Positions 16,034 through 25,404 of a stretch of DNA of 64,000 nucleotides are shown here, piece after piece (position 1 is the first letter of the stretch; every line of letters begins with the position of its first letter). The stretch spans positions 1-64,000 of the forward strand of contig NZ_MAOC01000026.1 of NCBI RefSeq assembly GCF_001884135.1. The letters are read 5' to 3'. A program made the position numbers and the translations under genes. The notes under the pieces were generated by a model, which worked only from the letters and a program-made list of their open reading frames with translations, made no database searches and was not told where the DNA came from. The DNA comes from Bacillus nitratireducens. GTDB taxonomy: Bacteria; Bacillota; Bacilli; Bacillales; Bacillaceae_G.

Positions 16034-17139
16034 ATCAACAGCTTGTGTATACACCTTTAGCGGAGCCTTTCGTAATAGGAGTTATGTCAGTTGTAGCCGT
16101 TATTTTATGTGTATTTTCAAGTAATCTACTCATATTATCTCTCGTATTTTTGTATTTAATTTTAATAGGCGCTACGCATATATATATTCGGAAAGTATCT
16201 CGCGTTAACTGGAAATACAATCAAGGTAATTCGAACGTTTTTATAGGTGAAACAAATATGTGCAAATTGAAAATTTCAAACAAGTCGATATTTCCTATTT
16301 TCAATATCGTATTTCGATTTAAATGTGAAAACAAGCTAACTTGGAATCATGATGAACTAAACAAAAATCATAGTACAGGTTCAAATTATTATTTGAATTT
16401 CAATATAAAAGGTGGAGGGACCGTTTCATTTGATTTACAAGCTGTAGCATTAAAAAGAGGTATCGCGAAATGGGAAGAAGTTGAAATTGTTATTACTGAT
16501 CCATTTGGATTCATAACGAAACATATAACATATAAACAAGTTGATACGCCGTCCTATTTAGTTTTACCAGCCGTTCCGAAAATGCAAGTTCCTGAATTAC
16601 AAGAATGGTCACGTGGATTTCGAAAAGCGATGTCTTCTCCGCTATATGATGAAACGAAAGTAATGGGAGTGAAGTCTTATGAAAATGAAGATTTTCGTTC
16701 TATCCATTGGAGTGCAACGGCAAAAACAGGGACGATAACTGCGAAAAAATATGAACGAACACAATCTGATAAATATGCGATTTATCTCAATTTACAAAAT
16801 AAAAATGGCGTTTCTTTACGAAATGATATTGAAGAGCTTATTGAATTAACCGCAGGCATATGCAAACAACTGCTCATGCAAGAGTGTTCATTTGAATTAT
16901 GGATTAACAGCGTGAAAGATAACGGATTATTGCATATAAAGAACGGGGATAATCGGAAACATTTGCAAAATGTATTAAAGGTACTTGCCTCAATATCGGA
17001 CCAAGATACGCCTGTATCTTCTTCTTATTTTTACACAGCTGGCTTTCGTCGCAAGGAATTGGATGCGGTTCCTTTAATTCTTGGTACTTCTCCAAGGAAA
17101 TATAGTAGAACGAATAAATGGATTGTAATTAAAGAATAA
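16030..17139 (+). CDS. DUF58 domain protein (copy 1)
   Basis: This 369-residue protein has two N-terminal membrane segments (about residues 15-52), a beta-rich stretch, and the DUF58 core with the signature Y-E-N-E-D-F-R-S-I-H-W-S-A-T-A-K-T-G. DUF58 proteins contain a degenerate VWA-like region and usually accompany MoxR ATPases and a transglutaminase-like or DUF4129 membrane protein. It is translationally coupled to the MoxR gene (4-nt overlap) and 15 nt from the next gene. Function is unknown beyond this partnership; an envelope role is the usual inference. Confidence 0.88.
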   Translation: MNQQLVYTPLAEPFVIGVMSVVAVILCVFSSNLLILSLVFLYLILIGATHIYIRKVSRVNWKYNQGNSNVFIGETNMCKLKISNKSIFPIFNIVFRFKCENKLTWNHDELNKNHSTGSNYYLNFNIKGGGTVSFDLQAVALKRGIAKWEEVEIVITDPFGFITKHITYKQVDTPSYLVLPAVPKMQVPELQEWSRGFRKAMSSPLYDETKVMGVKSYENEDFRSIHWSATAKTGTITAKKYERTQSDKYAIYLNLQNKNGVSLRNDIEELIELTAGICKQLLMQECSFELWINSVKDNGLLHIKNGDNRKHLQNVLKVLASISDQDTPVSSSYFYTAGFRRKELDAVPLILGTSPRKYSRTNKWIVIKE

Positions 17140-17154
17140 GAAAGGGCTTATGTT

Positions 17155-17889
17155 ATGTTGAATAAAAAGCGGCATATGAAGGTGAAGTTTTGGAGTGTAA
17201 GAGTTTTAATACTACTTTTCTTTGTGGTTAGTGCGATCACGTTATCACAAGGTATTGTGCATGTACAAGACATAGTAAAAGAGCGTTTTTTTAGTGAAAA
17301 GAAACCTAAAGAAATTTATAAGGAAACAATAAACAATGAAAATAATGAAGATTATGGCAGACCTTTGGAAGAGACAAAGGTAGGAGATAATGGGAATAGA
17401 ACGACAACGGGTAAAAAATTTAAAGGTTTTGAAAGGGAAAGTTCATGGGGAGACGTATTTTCTATGCTCTCAAGCTCATGGATTAGTATAGCTTTTTATG
17501 TGATTATTGTAATGTCAATTATATATTCCATCTACAAGTACATTAGGAAAAGGTTGACGAAAACTGAAATAATACAGGAGAAAGAATCGGTCACAAAGCA
17601 AACTGTGGTAAGAACTATAAAAGATGAAAAAATCATTGATCAGTCAGAAAAGTCATTGCCTACTGATACGATAAGGAAAACGTTAGTTGAATGGGAAAGA
17701 ACTTTACCATTTCACGAACAGCGAAGGTCTTATGAAACGATGCAACAGTGGTTAAGCAGAATCTGTAGAACACGAGATATTATTCCGATATATGAGTCTG
17801 TTCGATATGGTGAAAAGACGTATACGGAGTTAGATGTTAAGAAGACTATGCGGTGGATAGAGCGGGATGGAAAAGGACGACATGAATAA
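17155..17889 (+). CDS. Membrane protein with DUF4129-like tail (copy 1)
   Basis: This 244-residue protein has a membrane segment at about residues 12-30, a charged linker, a second membrane segment at about 105-127 (S-W-I-S-I-A-F-Y-V-I-I-V-M-S) and a cytoplasmic tail. The tail shares E-T-x3-W-L-x-R-I and Y-x-x-V-R-Y spacing with the tail of the protein at 30736-31866, so the two are third genes of sister operons. It is much shorter than that paralogue (376 residues) and lacks most of its N-terminal membrane segments. No transglutaminase catalytic triad is visible. Domain assignment is moderate. Confidence 0.78.
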   Translation: MLNKKRHMKVKFWSVRVLILLFFVVSAITLSQGIVHVQDIVKERFFSEKKPKEIYKETINNENNEDYGRPLEETKVGDNGNRTTTGKKFKGFERESSWGDVFSMLSSSWISIAFYVIIVMSIIYSIYKYIRKRLTKTEIIQEKESVTKQTVVRTIKDEKIIDQSEKSLPTDTIRKTLVEWERTLPFHEQRRSYETMQQWLSRICRTRDIIPIYESVRYGEKTYTELDVKKTMRWIERDGKGRHE

Positions 17890-18201
17890 TAGAAGATGTA
17901 CTATAATGAAATAAAAAAGATGGCGGATATAACAAGTAGATAAGTAAATAAAATTAACTGTAAATTAATTTTATTTACTTATATTTAATTACGTGGTAGT
18001 GTATACTTACTTTTTTATATCGCTACCAATGGGAAAAGGTTGCCTTAGTAGAGTATTGCGCGTTAAATTCTTTATGAGATTATGTTTGTTTCATTAGTAT
18101 AGAATGAAAAAGTGATGTACTAGAGTTAAAGAATTAATGGGTAGCATATAAATAAAAAATTATATTTTATTATTAAATTTTTGTAAGGGTGTGAAAATAG
18201 A
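17890..18201. other. 312-nt intergenic region with an AT-rich perfect hairpin
   Basis: It holds a perfect 16-bp inverted repeat, AAGTAAATAAAATTAA at 17942-17957 with its complement at 17965-17980 around a 7-nt loop. The stem has almost no GC and no clean T run, so it could be a weak terminator for the MoxR operon. A looser GGTAG/CTACC pair lies further on (about 17995-18028). No ORF with a start and ribosome binding site is seen. Confidence 0.6.
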
Positions 18202-18708
18202 ATGAAACCGGTATTGAAAAACATACTTCTTTCCTTTATTTTTTCTGCAGCAGGGATGTGTTGGTTTCTGTTTATGTTAGTTAGAGGAGGCGGAGACTGG
18301 TTATTGTCTTGGGTAGGTGTATTAATGGCATTTTTATCTTTATACACATTAATAGATTTATATTGTAAGTATACATACGATAAAAAATTAAGTAAATTGT
18401 TTATCAAAGCAACAGTTACTACCTTTAGTTTTGGAGTATTAGGAATCATATTTGGTATAATACACGAGCTATTAACACCATGGAGTCTCAGTTTAATGGT
18501 TTGGTATTGGTTGTTAGTGTTACTTTTATTTGTAACGACCATAATATTATTAGTTTTTGTAGTATTTGTTAATCGTAAAAATTATAATATCCCTGGAAGA
18601 TATAGAATACTTATATTGCTAAATCTATTTCTTACGTTAGGGCCAGTACTATGGCCACTACTTCTTACTATTATCGGAAATGGTATAAACGCTAGTGCAG
18701 GATGGTAA
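18202..18708 (+). CDS. Small integral membrane protein, unknown function
   Basis: This 168-residue protein is almost entirely hydrophobic, with about five predicted membrane helices (roughly 8-27, 35-52, 70-90, 98-122 and 140-160) and short loops containing K-Y-T-Y-D-K-K-L-S-K. I recognise no family motif. The start follows AAGGGTG. It stands alone, with a long upstream gap and a strong terminator downstream. The adjacent export system at 18931 has its own promoter region. Confidence 0.75.
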   Translation: MKPVLKNILLSFIFSAAGMCWFLFMLVRGGGDWLLSWVGVLMAFLSLYTLIDLYCKYTYDKKLSKLFIKATVTTFSFGVLGIIFGIIHELLTPWSLSLMVWYWLLVLLLFVTTIILLVFVVFVNRKNYNIPGRYRILILLNLFLTLGPVLWPLLLTIIGNGINASAGW

Positions 18709-18753
18709 AAGTGAATGAAATAAAAAGTTGATATAGGGTTTTAAGTATGTAAG

Positions 18754-18791
18754 AGAACGTGTTTTCATAAATTGAAAACACGTTCTTTTTT
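18754..18791 (+). terminator. Terminator after the small membrane protein gene
   Basis: Perfect 14-bp stem AGAACGTGTTTTCA / TGAAAACACGTTCT with a 5-nt loop and T run. Confidence 0.9.
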
Positions 18792-18820
18792 ATTGTTAAT
18801 CTTTATACGAACTTCTTATA

Positions 18821-18862
18821 TTAAGAAAAACTTAAGAAAACATACGAGAAATTATTAAGAAA
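18821..18862 (+). promoter_or_regulatory. Direct repeats upstream of the export operon
   Basis: Three copies of TTAAGAAA start at 18821, 18832 and 18855. The first two are 11 bp apart, about one helical turn, as in OmpR/PhoB-type response regulator boxes. No response regulator gene is present in the window, so the controlling factor is unknown. Confidence 0.45.
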
Positions 18863-18930
18863 CCAAATATATACTAAAAATCGTCTTCTCCAAAAGAAGA
18901 AATAAAAGTATATGAAAAGGTGACATGTAG

Positions 18931-20034
18931 ATGAAAAAGAAAAAGAAAGTATTACTTATCGGTGTATTAATTGCCGGGATTGGGGCTGGAACATATTTTG
19001 GTTTAGCAGGTAGTAGTCCGGAAGTAGCGATGGCATATGATACGTATAAAATTACAGAGAAAAAAATTGAAAATGCTCAGAAATTTGGGGGAGAAGTTAT
19101 TCCGAATGGTATTGAAATGATTGCGTTCGATCTATCAAAAGGGAATTATGAGCTCGCAGTGAAAAAAGGTGATGAAGTAAAAAAAGGACAGTTACTTTTT
19201 AAATACAGTGATGCATCTATAAAACTAGAAAAAAGTGAAGCAGATACGCAAAAAAAGTTAGCTGAAAAAGAAGTAGCGTTACTGCAGAAGCAAATTGATA
19301 ATGCGAAACAAAAGCTGCAAAAGGATAAAGCAAGTGGTGTAGAAAAAGCGATGCTACAAGCAGCTGAGCAAGAAATGCAAGGACAGGAAACACAACTTGA
19401 AATGAAGAAGTTTGAAGTTGAAAAGGCTAATCAAATGATACAGGCAATTAAAGAAAAGACGAATGCTTTAGCGGTTACTAGTCCTGCTGATGGTGTGATT
19501 GAAGAGATTAGCAAAGAAGCAGATGGGAAAGCAGGAATGAGCGGAGTTACGATTCGAACAGCTGGTTCTTTGAAAGTGAAAGGTCAACTATCTGAATATG
19601 AATTATCTCAAGTGAAAGTCGGACAAGAGGTTTCTATTACGTCAAAAATAATAAAAGATAAAGCGTGGACAGGAGCTGTGACGGAAATTGGCACAACACC
19701 AATAAAAAGTGCGGATGAGAATAACACAATTTCTAATTATCCATTTGTTGTTACACTAAACAACTCTGAAGAATTACAAACGGGTTTTCATGTCAATGTA
19801 ATAAGTAAAACCGGCGAAGCAAACGGAACAGTGATTCCGAAAAGCAGCATCGTGAAAAAGGGTGATAAAAACGTTGTATTTATTGTGAAAGACGGTAAAG
19901 CAAAGGAACAACCTATCAATATTGATTTTGAAACAGACAACGAGGCGAAGGTTTCTGGTGTGAAAAAAGATGATCAAATTATTTCTAAACCGGAAAAGGA
20001 TATGGTTGATGGTATGGAGGTTACCACTCAATGA
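18931..20034 (+). CDS. Efflux adaptor subunit (HlyD/MacA/YknX type)
   Basis: This 367-residue membrane fusion protein has an N-terminal membrane anchor (about residues 6-25), a lipoyl-like half, a long lysine- and glutamine-rich coiled coil (roughly 105-175, repeats such as K-Q-I-D-N-A-K-Q-K-L-Q), then the second lipoyl half (S-P-A-D-G-V-I-E-E-I) and beta-barrel domains. It is coupled to the ATPase by a 4-nt overlap, which together with the permease gives the MacAB/YknXYZ architecture. In Bacillus such systems protect against toxic peptides such as SDP or other envelope-active compounds; the substrate here is unknown. Confidence 0.9.
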   Translation: MKKKKKVLLIGVLIAGIGAGTYFGLAGSSPEVAMAYDTYKITEKKIENAQKFGGEVIPNGIEMIAFDLSKGNYELAVKKGDEVKKGQLLFKYSDASIKLEKSEADTQKKLAEKEVALLQKQIDNAKQKLQKDKASGVEKAMLQAAEQEMQGQETQLEMKKFEVEKANQMIQAIKEKTNALAVTSPADGVIEEISKEADGKAGMSGVTIRTAGSLKVKGQLSEYELSQVKVGQEVSITSKIIKDKAWTGAVTEIGTTPIKSADENNTISNYPFVVTLNNSEELQTGFHVNVISKTGEANGTVIPKSSIVKKGDKNVVFIVKDGKAKEQPINIDFETDNEAKVSGVKKDDQIISKPEKDMVDGMEVTTQ

Positions 20035-20705
20035 TCGAATTAAAAGACATTACGAAATCTTTTCAAAATGGGGAAGAAACAGTTGAAATATTACATGGTA
20101 TAAATGTAACACTTAACGAAGGGGAATTTACTTCGATTATGGGTCCGTCTGGTTCAGGGAAATCCACGCTTATGAATATTATTGGTTGTTTAGATAAACC
20201 GACGGCTGGGATTTATTCATTAGCGGGTCAAAATATATCAAGCATGTCTGAAACAAAATTAGCACACATTCGAAATGAAGAAATTGGCTTTGTGTTCCAA
20301 AATTTCATGTTACTTCCGCGCTTAACAGCATTACAAAATGTGGAGTTGCCCCTTATTTATGCAGGGGTAGATAAAAAAGAAAGGCGTGAACGTGCATTAG
20401 CAGCCCTAACGAAAGTAGGACTTGCCGAACGATCAAACCATCTTCCAAATGAACTATCAGGCGGGCAAAAGCAGCGTGTCGCTGTTGCTCGAGCGATTGT
20501 AAATAATCCGAAATTTATATTAGCTGACGAACCAACTGGTGCACTTGATACGAAAACAAGTAAACAAATTATGAGCCTCTTTTACGAATTAAATAAACAG
20601 GGCGCAACAATTATTATCATTACCCATGATCGTGAAATTGGGGAAGCGGCAGCGCGCCAAATTGTAATTCGTGACGGAAATATTGTTCAAGATTGGAGAG
20701 GATAA
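20031..20705 (+). CDS. ABC transporter ATP-binding protein (MacB/YknY type)
   Basis: This 224-residue ATPase of the LolD/MacB/FtsE class has Walker [11 protein letters not shown] loop [13 protein letters not shown], signature LSGGQKQR, Walker [13 protein letters not shown] and the switch histidine in I-T-H-D. It powers export driven by the FtsX-type permease that follows. The ATG overlaps the adaptor stop codon (ATGA). The ribosome binding site of the permease gene lies inside its 3' end. Confidence 0.94.
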   Translation: MIELKDITKSFQNGEETVEILHGINVTLNEGEFTSIMGPSGSGKSTLMNIIGCLDKPTAGIYSLAGQNISSMSETKLAHIRNEEIGFVFQNFMLLPRLTALQNVELPLIYAGVDKKERRERALAALTKVGLAERSNHLPNELSGGQKQRVAVARAIVNNPKFILADEPTGALDTKTSKQIMSLFYELNKQGATIIIITHDREIGEAAARQIVIRDGNIVQDWRG

Positions 20706-20707
20706 AT

Positions 20708-21886
20708 TTGAATATAAGTGAAAATATACGCATGGCTATATCTTCTATCTTTGCACATAAAATGCGCTCTATATTAACGATGCTCGGAATCATAATTGGA
20801 ATTAGTGCAATTATCACAATTATTTCAATGGGCGATGGATCGAATGAGAAGCTGAAAGCAGAGTTAAGCCAAGGGAAAGATGATGAAGTAACCATCTTTT
20901 ACGAAAATCTTGATTACGGTACAGAGAATGCAAAAATTACCCCTGAAATGATAAAGCGGATCGAGCCCGTTCAAGGAGTAAAGGCTGTGTATCCGAATGT
21001 AAGTATGGACGTGAAAGTATTTTCTAGTGCAAAAGGAACAAAATTAAGTTTAAATGGTGGAACAGGTAATTTTATGGAGGATAATAAACTAACAATTACC
21101 CATGGACGAGAGTTAAATGATCGAGAGTTAGAACAACCAACGCCAGTTGTAATTATAAACGAAGCGGCATTTACAAAATTATTTCATGAGTGGGAAGATG
21201 ATCTGTACATTGATATAAAAGGAAAACCTTATAAAATTATTGGAGTTTACAAAAGTGAAGAAAGGTTTATTTCTCCAAGTCCTGCAGGGTATACATCACT
21301 TGAAAATACGCCACTAATTTCAGGAGTAAGTGAATACGATACAATCACAGTAAAATTACATACTAGAGAGGATCGAGAAAGTGTTGGAAAAGAAGCAGTG
21401 GCACGAATAAATGAAATCAAATCGCCAAAATTTGAACATAAATTCAAAGCTTCAGAAGATGGAGACGAATTTATGGGAGATTTAGACGAATCTACGAATA
21501 TGATGAAAATGGTTTTTGGTGGAATTGCTGGAATCTCATTATTAGTAGGTGGCATCGGTGTTATGAATATAATGCTTGTATCTGTAACAGAACGTACGCG
21601 TGAAATTGGTATCCGAAAGGCACTTGGTGCAACGCGTAGTAAAGTATTAATGCAATTTCTTATTGAATCTTGTATTTTAACAGCATTAGGTGGCTTAATC
21701 GGATTTATACTTGGCGTATTCTTTGCATGGTTAATTGCGATTTTTGCAGAGTGGCCTTTAATCGTTTCAGTAAACTTAGGACTAATGTCGGTTGGGATAT
21801 CTATGTTTATCGGTATTGTATTTGGTATATTACCAGCAAATAAGGCGGCCAAATTAGATCCAATTGAGTGTTTACGATATGAATAA
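20708..21886 (+). CDS. ABC transporter permease (FtsX/MacB/YknZ type)
   Basis: This permease has one N-terminal membrane helix (M-R-S-I-L-T-M-L-G-I-I-I-G-I-S), a large extracellular MacB-like domain (about residues 45-270), and three C-terminal helices including G-G-I-G-V-M-N-I-M-L-V-S and the R-T-R-E-I-G-I-R-K-A-L-G-A-T coupling motif. I place the start at TTG 20708, 7 nt after GGAGAGG; an in-frame TTG at 20693 overlaps the ATPase gene and lacks a ribosome binding site. It forms a mechanotransmission-type exporter with the two preceding proteins. Confidence 0.9.
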   Translation: MNISENIRMAISSIFAHKMRSILTMLGIIIGISAIITIISMGDGSNEKLKAELSQGKDDEVTIFYENLDYGTENAKITPEMIKRIEPVQGVKAVYPNVSMDVKVFSSAKGTKLSLNGGTGNFMEDNKLTITHGRELNDRELEQPTPVVIINEAAFTKLFHEWEDDLYIDIKGKPYKIIGVYKSEERFISPSPAGYTSLENTPLISGVSEYDTITVKLHTREDRESVGKEAVARINEIKSPKFEHKFKASEDGDEFMGDLDESTNMMKMVFGGIAGISLLVGGIGVMNIMLVSVTERTREIGIRKALGATRSKVLMQFLIESCILTALGGLIGFILGVFFAWLIAIFAEWPLIVSVNLGLMSVGISMFIGIVFGILPANKAAKLDPIECLRYE

Positions 21887-21893
21887 GTTGAGG

Positions 21894-21926
21894 AGAGAAT
21901 ATAACTTTTGTTATGTTCTCTTTTTA
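21894..21926 (+). terminator. Terminator of the export operon
   Basis: AGAGAATATAAC pairs with GTTATGTTCTCT (one G-U) around a 4-nt loop, followed by T5. Confidence 0.85.
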
Positions 21927-21970
21927 TATTTGGATAAACGCTTTTTCTCAGCCGATCGTATCAAATTTTG

Positions 21971-22020
21971 AACGTAAGTATTTCGTAAGGAATGGATAAG
22001 AAAAAAGAGAGTTTTATCAT
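21971..22020 (+). promoter_or_regulatory. Promoter-proximal block with 11-bp phased GTAAG-type repeats (copy 1)
   Basis: CGTAAG at 21973, CGTAAG at 21984 and GATAAG at 21995 are exactly 11 bp apart and are followed by AAAAAAGAGA. The 50-bp block is 40/50 identical to 48951-49000 upstream of the desaturase gene, counted by eye. The phasing suggests tandem binding of a response regulator on one face of the DNA. Confidence 0.6.
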
Positions 22021-22076
22021 ATAGGATGAAAGTATAGCTTGAATCAATATGATATGAATAGAGGAGAGAAAGCCTT

Positions 22077-23243
22077 ATGAAAAAATGTTATTCTATTAAG
22101 TTAGCGAGTTTGGCAATTTTATTAGCGGGTACTACTTTATTCACACCAGGTTTTACTGTAAAAGCAGAGTCTACTCAAAATATTTCTAGTTCGTCAGAAG
22201 CGCAGGATCAAAAGAATCGGAATGGTTGGAAACAAGTCATGCAGGAAACAATCCAAATTGGAGCGCCAGGGGTACTAGCTAAGACGTATAATAATGGAAA
22301 AATTAGTAGTTATAATGCTGGCGTCGCGGATTTAAGTACAAAGAAATCGATGAAATCAGATTATCGCTTTCGGATTGCTAGTGTGACGAAGACTTTTACT
22401 GCTACGACTGTTCTTCAATTAGTAGGAGAAAATCGCGTGCAACTTGACGATCCAATTGAAAAATGGTTACCGGGTCTCGTAAAAGGAAATGGGTATGATG
22501 GCAATCAAATTACGATACGTCAACTTTTGAATCATACGAGTGGTATAGCTGAATACTTAAAGTCAAAAGACGCGGACTTTACGAATACAAGAAAATCGTA
22601 TACAGCTGAAGAATTAGTGAAAATTGGACTTTCTTATCCACAAGATTTTTCACCAGGTAAGGGATGGTCATATTCAAACACAGGATACGTAATACTAGGA
22701 ATGCTTATTGAAAAAATAACTGGAAATAGTTATGCGGAAGAAATTGAAAAGAGAATTATTGAACCTCTGGACTTGTCAAACACATTTTTACCAGGGAATT
22801 CAACCGTTATTCCAGGAAATAATCATGCTCGAGGGTATTTGAAAATTGACGGAACGAGTGAGCTGAAAGACGTAACCTATTATAATCCGAGTATAGGTAG
22901 TTCAGCTGGAGATATGATTTCTAATGCGGACGATTTAAATAAATTCTTTTCATCTTTACTCGGTGGTAAGTTACTGAAGGAACGTGAGCTAAAAGAAATG
23001 CTTACTACAGTTCCTACAGAAGGAGAAGGTGTTGGTGATGCATATGGCCTTGGAATCTATGAGACTAAACTTCCAAACGGTATTTCAGTTTGGGGTCACG
23101 GAGGAGCAATTCCTGGGTTTATGACTTTTGCTGGCGGAGTAATTGGAGGCAAGCATACATTTGCTGTCAATGTTAACTCTTTAGGTCCGGTTGATATTCT
23201 TAAACAGTTTAATAAAATGATGCAAATAGAATTTAAGAAATAG
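22077..23243 (+). CDS. Secreted serine hydrolase, class C beta-lactamase / D,D-peptidase family
   Basis: This 388-residue protein has an N-terminal signal peptide (hydrophobic core residues 8-27, cleavage probably after V-K-A). The penicillin-binding fold follows: S-V-T-K (nucleophile S102, K105), Y-S-N at 199-201, and W-G-H-G-G-A-I-P-G replacing the KTG box. HxG-type third motifs are typical of D,D-carboxypeptidases and esterases of this family rather than potent beta-lactamases. It is exported and probably acts on cell-wall peptides or D-amino-acid peptides. It stands alone, behind the GTAAG-repeat promoter block shared with the desaturase gene, with its own terminator. Confidence 0.88.
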   Translation: MKKCYSIKLASLAILLAGTTLFTPGFTVKAESTQNISSSSEAQDQKNRNGWKQVMQETIQIGAPGVLAKTYNNGKISSYNAGVADLSTKKSMKSDYRFRIASVTKTFTATTVLQLVGENRVQLDDPIEKWLPGLVKGNGYDGNQITIRQLLNHTSGIAEYLKSKDADFTNTRKSYTAEELVKIGLSYPQDFSPGKGWSYSNTGYVILGMLIEKITGNSYAEEIEKRIIEPLDLSNTFLPGNSTVIPGNNHARGYLKIDGTSELKDVTYYNPSIGSSAGDMISNADDLNKFFSSLLGGKLLKERELKEMLTTVPTEGEGVGDAYGLGIYETKLPNGISVWGHGGAIPGFMTFAGGVIGGKHTFAVNVNSLGPVDILKQFNKMMQIEFKK

Positions 23244-23334
23244 ATGAAAAGAATGCAAATGGCATCCTGCTTTAAAGGAAAGTATTAGCATTCATAGTAT
23301 GACATCAAGTGTAATTCAACCTTATAGTTTAGTA

Positions 23335-23370
23335 TAAAAAAGGATGTCAGTTACACGACATCCTTTTTTA
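23335..23370 (+). terminator. Terminator of the serine hydrolase gene
   Basis: AAAAAAGGATGTC pairs with GACATCCTTTTTT around an 8-nt loop. Confidence 0.92.
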
Positions 23371-23537
23371 TTGAGGATCAAAGAGAGTTTATAATTCTGA
23401 AAATTGTTATTTTTATAATCATTTCATATAATGAAAGGTATAGGGCTATACAGGGGAGTAATGAATGGAGAATACTTTAGTTAGTTAATTGTTTTTATTT
23501 TAATAAATAAAAGTAAATTGATTTGGAGTGAAATTCA

Positions 23538-25292
23538 TTGGGAGAAAATCAGTTTAGATGGAGTAACAAGCAATTAAGAGAACATGTTGAAGTAATAGAT
23601 GGCAAAAGAAGTCCGCACATTTTGTTCAAGAATGCAACATATTTAAATTCCTATATGCGCGAGTGGGTGCAAGCAAATATTTGGATCTATGATGACCGCA
23701 TTATATATGTAGCAGAAAAACTACCAGAGCAACTACACGAATGTGAAGTCATTGATTGTGATGGAAAGTATATAGTTCCAAGTTACATAGAACCGCATGC
23801 ACATCCATATCAATTATATAATCCTGAAACTTTAGCAAATTATGCGATGCAATTTGGGACGACGACGTTTATTAATGATAATTTAACTTTATTTTTCACA
23901 TTACAACGTGAAGAAGCATTTCGTGTATTAGATGAATTTGAAAAGATTCCAGCAAGTATGTATTGGTGGTGTCGTTTTGATGGGCAAACTGAATTGCAAA
24001 ACGGCGAATCTTTATTTAATCGTGAAGAAATAATAGGGTGGCTTAAGCATAAAGCAGTTCTTCAAGGCGGTGAGCTAACGGCGTGGCCAAAGTTATTACA
24101 TGGCGATGATGAAATGTTATATTGGGTGCAGGAAACGAAACGATTACATAAAAAAGTGGAAGGGCATTTTCCAGGAGCATCTGAAACGACTTTAGCAAAG
24201 TTAAAGCTGTTAGGTACAGATTGTGATCATGAAGCGATGACAGGGCAGGAAGCTTTCGCTCGTCTTATGCAAGGTTACACTGTTTCCCTTAGGAATTCTT
24301 CAATCCGCCCAGATTTAGAAGTTTTACTGAAAGAATTGCTAGAACTAGGAGTAAAGCAGTTTGATAGATTCATTCTCACTACAGACGGCTCACATCCGTC
24401 ATTTTATGAAAATGGAATGACGAATAGGATGATAGAAATAGCGATAAAGCAAGGGGTTCCAGTAATTGATGCTTATCATATGGCAAGCTATAATATTGCT
24501 CGTTATTATAATGTGGAGCATTTACATGGTTCAATTGCGACAGGTAGAATTGCTAATATTAATATTTTGGAAAGTAAAGAAAATCCGATTCCAATAAGTG
24601 TAATTGCAAAGGGGAAATGGATGAAGCGTGACGGAATAAACAAAAATGCATCATTACATATAGACTGGAGTAAATTCAAAGTAACGCCATTATTATTAAA
24701 CTGGTCCATAGAAAAAGAGGATATGATTTTTTCTCATAAAATGGGTATACAATTATTAAATAACGTTATAACAAAACCATATATGAGTGAAATCGATTTA
24801 AACCGTGATGAACTTTCTCTAAATCATGATGAGTGTTTTCTTATGATGATTGCTCGTGATGGTACGTGGCGAGTGAATACAGTTGTAAAAGGCTTTGCAA
24901 AAAAATTAGGAGGCCTTGCTAGCACTTATTCTGGTACAGGTGACATCATTCTTATTGGGAAGAATAAAGAAGATATGCTTACAGCTTTTCATAGAGTAAA
25001 AGAGCTTGGCGGGGGAATGGTAATAGCTGAAAAGAATGAAGTATTACACGAAATTGCATTACCATTGCTCGGGATTATGTCTAATTTGAAAATGAATGAA
25101 TTAATACAGGAAGAGAAACAGATGGTGAAATTATTGCAAGAGCGTGGCTACGCATATGACGATCCGGCATTTACCATTTTATTCTTTTCTGCGACGCACC
25201 TGCCTTTTATACGGGTAACGCCTATAGGACTATATGATGTGAAAAATAGTAAGGTAGTGGCTTCACCGGTGAATTTGATAAAGCAATGTTAA
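23538..25292 (+). CDS. Adenine deaminase family amidohydrolase (YerA-like)
   Basis: This amidohydrolase-superfamily protein of 584 residues matches adenine deaminase in length and plan. It has a metal-binding P-H-A-H-P-Y-Q in place of the usual EGHIH-type motif, D-C-D-H-E-A-M-T-G, the barrel aspartate in T-D-G-S-H-P-S-F, and a C-terminal adenine deaminase domain with V-K-G-F-A and G-G-G-M-V. It would convert adenine to hypoxanthine; YerA-type members are divergent, and their activity is less certain than that of true Ade. The start is TTG with GGAGTG 7 nt upstream. Monocistronic, followed by a strong terminator. Confidence 0.82.
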   Translation: MGENQFRWSNKQLREHVEVIDGKRSPHILFKNATYLNSYMREWVQANIWIYDDRIIYVAEKLPEQLHECEVIDCDGKYIVPSYIEPHAHPYQLYNPETLANYAMQFGTTTFINDNLTLFFTLQREEAFRVLDEFEKIPASMYWWCRFDGQTELQNGESLFNREEIIGWLKHKAVLQGGELTAWPKLLHGDDEMLYWVQETKRLHKKVEGHFPGASETTLAKLKLLGTDCDHEAMTGQEAFARLMQGYTVSLRNSSIRPDLEVLLKELLELGVKQFDRFILTTDGSHPSFYENGMTNRMIEIAIKQGVPVIDAYHMASYNIARYYNVEHLHGSIATGRIANINILESKENPIPISVIAKGKWMKRDGINKNASLHIDWSKFKVTPLLLNWSIEKEDMIFSHKMGIQLLNNVITKPYMSEIDLNRDELSLNHDECFLMMIARDGTWRVNTVVKGFAKKLGGLASTYSGTGDIILIGKNKEDMLTAFHRVKELGGGMVIAEKNEVLHEIALPLLGIMSNLKMNELIQEEKQMVKLLQERGYAYDDPAFTILFFSATHLPFIRVTPIGLYDVKNSKVVASPVNLIKQC

Positions 25293-25296
25293 TATG

Positions 25297-25335
25297 AAAG
25301 GCCCTATAAAAGTCCAATTTATAGGGCCTTTCACA
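25297..25335 (+). terminator. Terminator of the adenine deaminase gene
   Basis: Perfect 14-bp stem AAAGGCCCTATAAA / TTTATAGGGCCTTT. The T tract is short, as part of it is in the stem. Confidence 0.85.
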
Positions 25336-25404
25336 TTGTTAGCATAAGAATATTGCAAGCCTCAAATAATATAGTATCTAAGTTACTTGAGGTGAAACGT
25401 AAGT

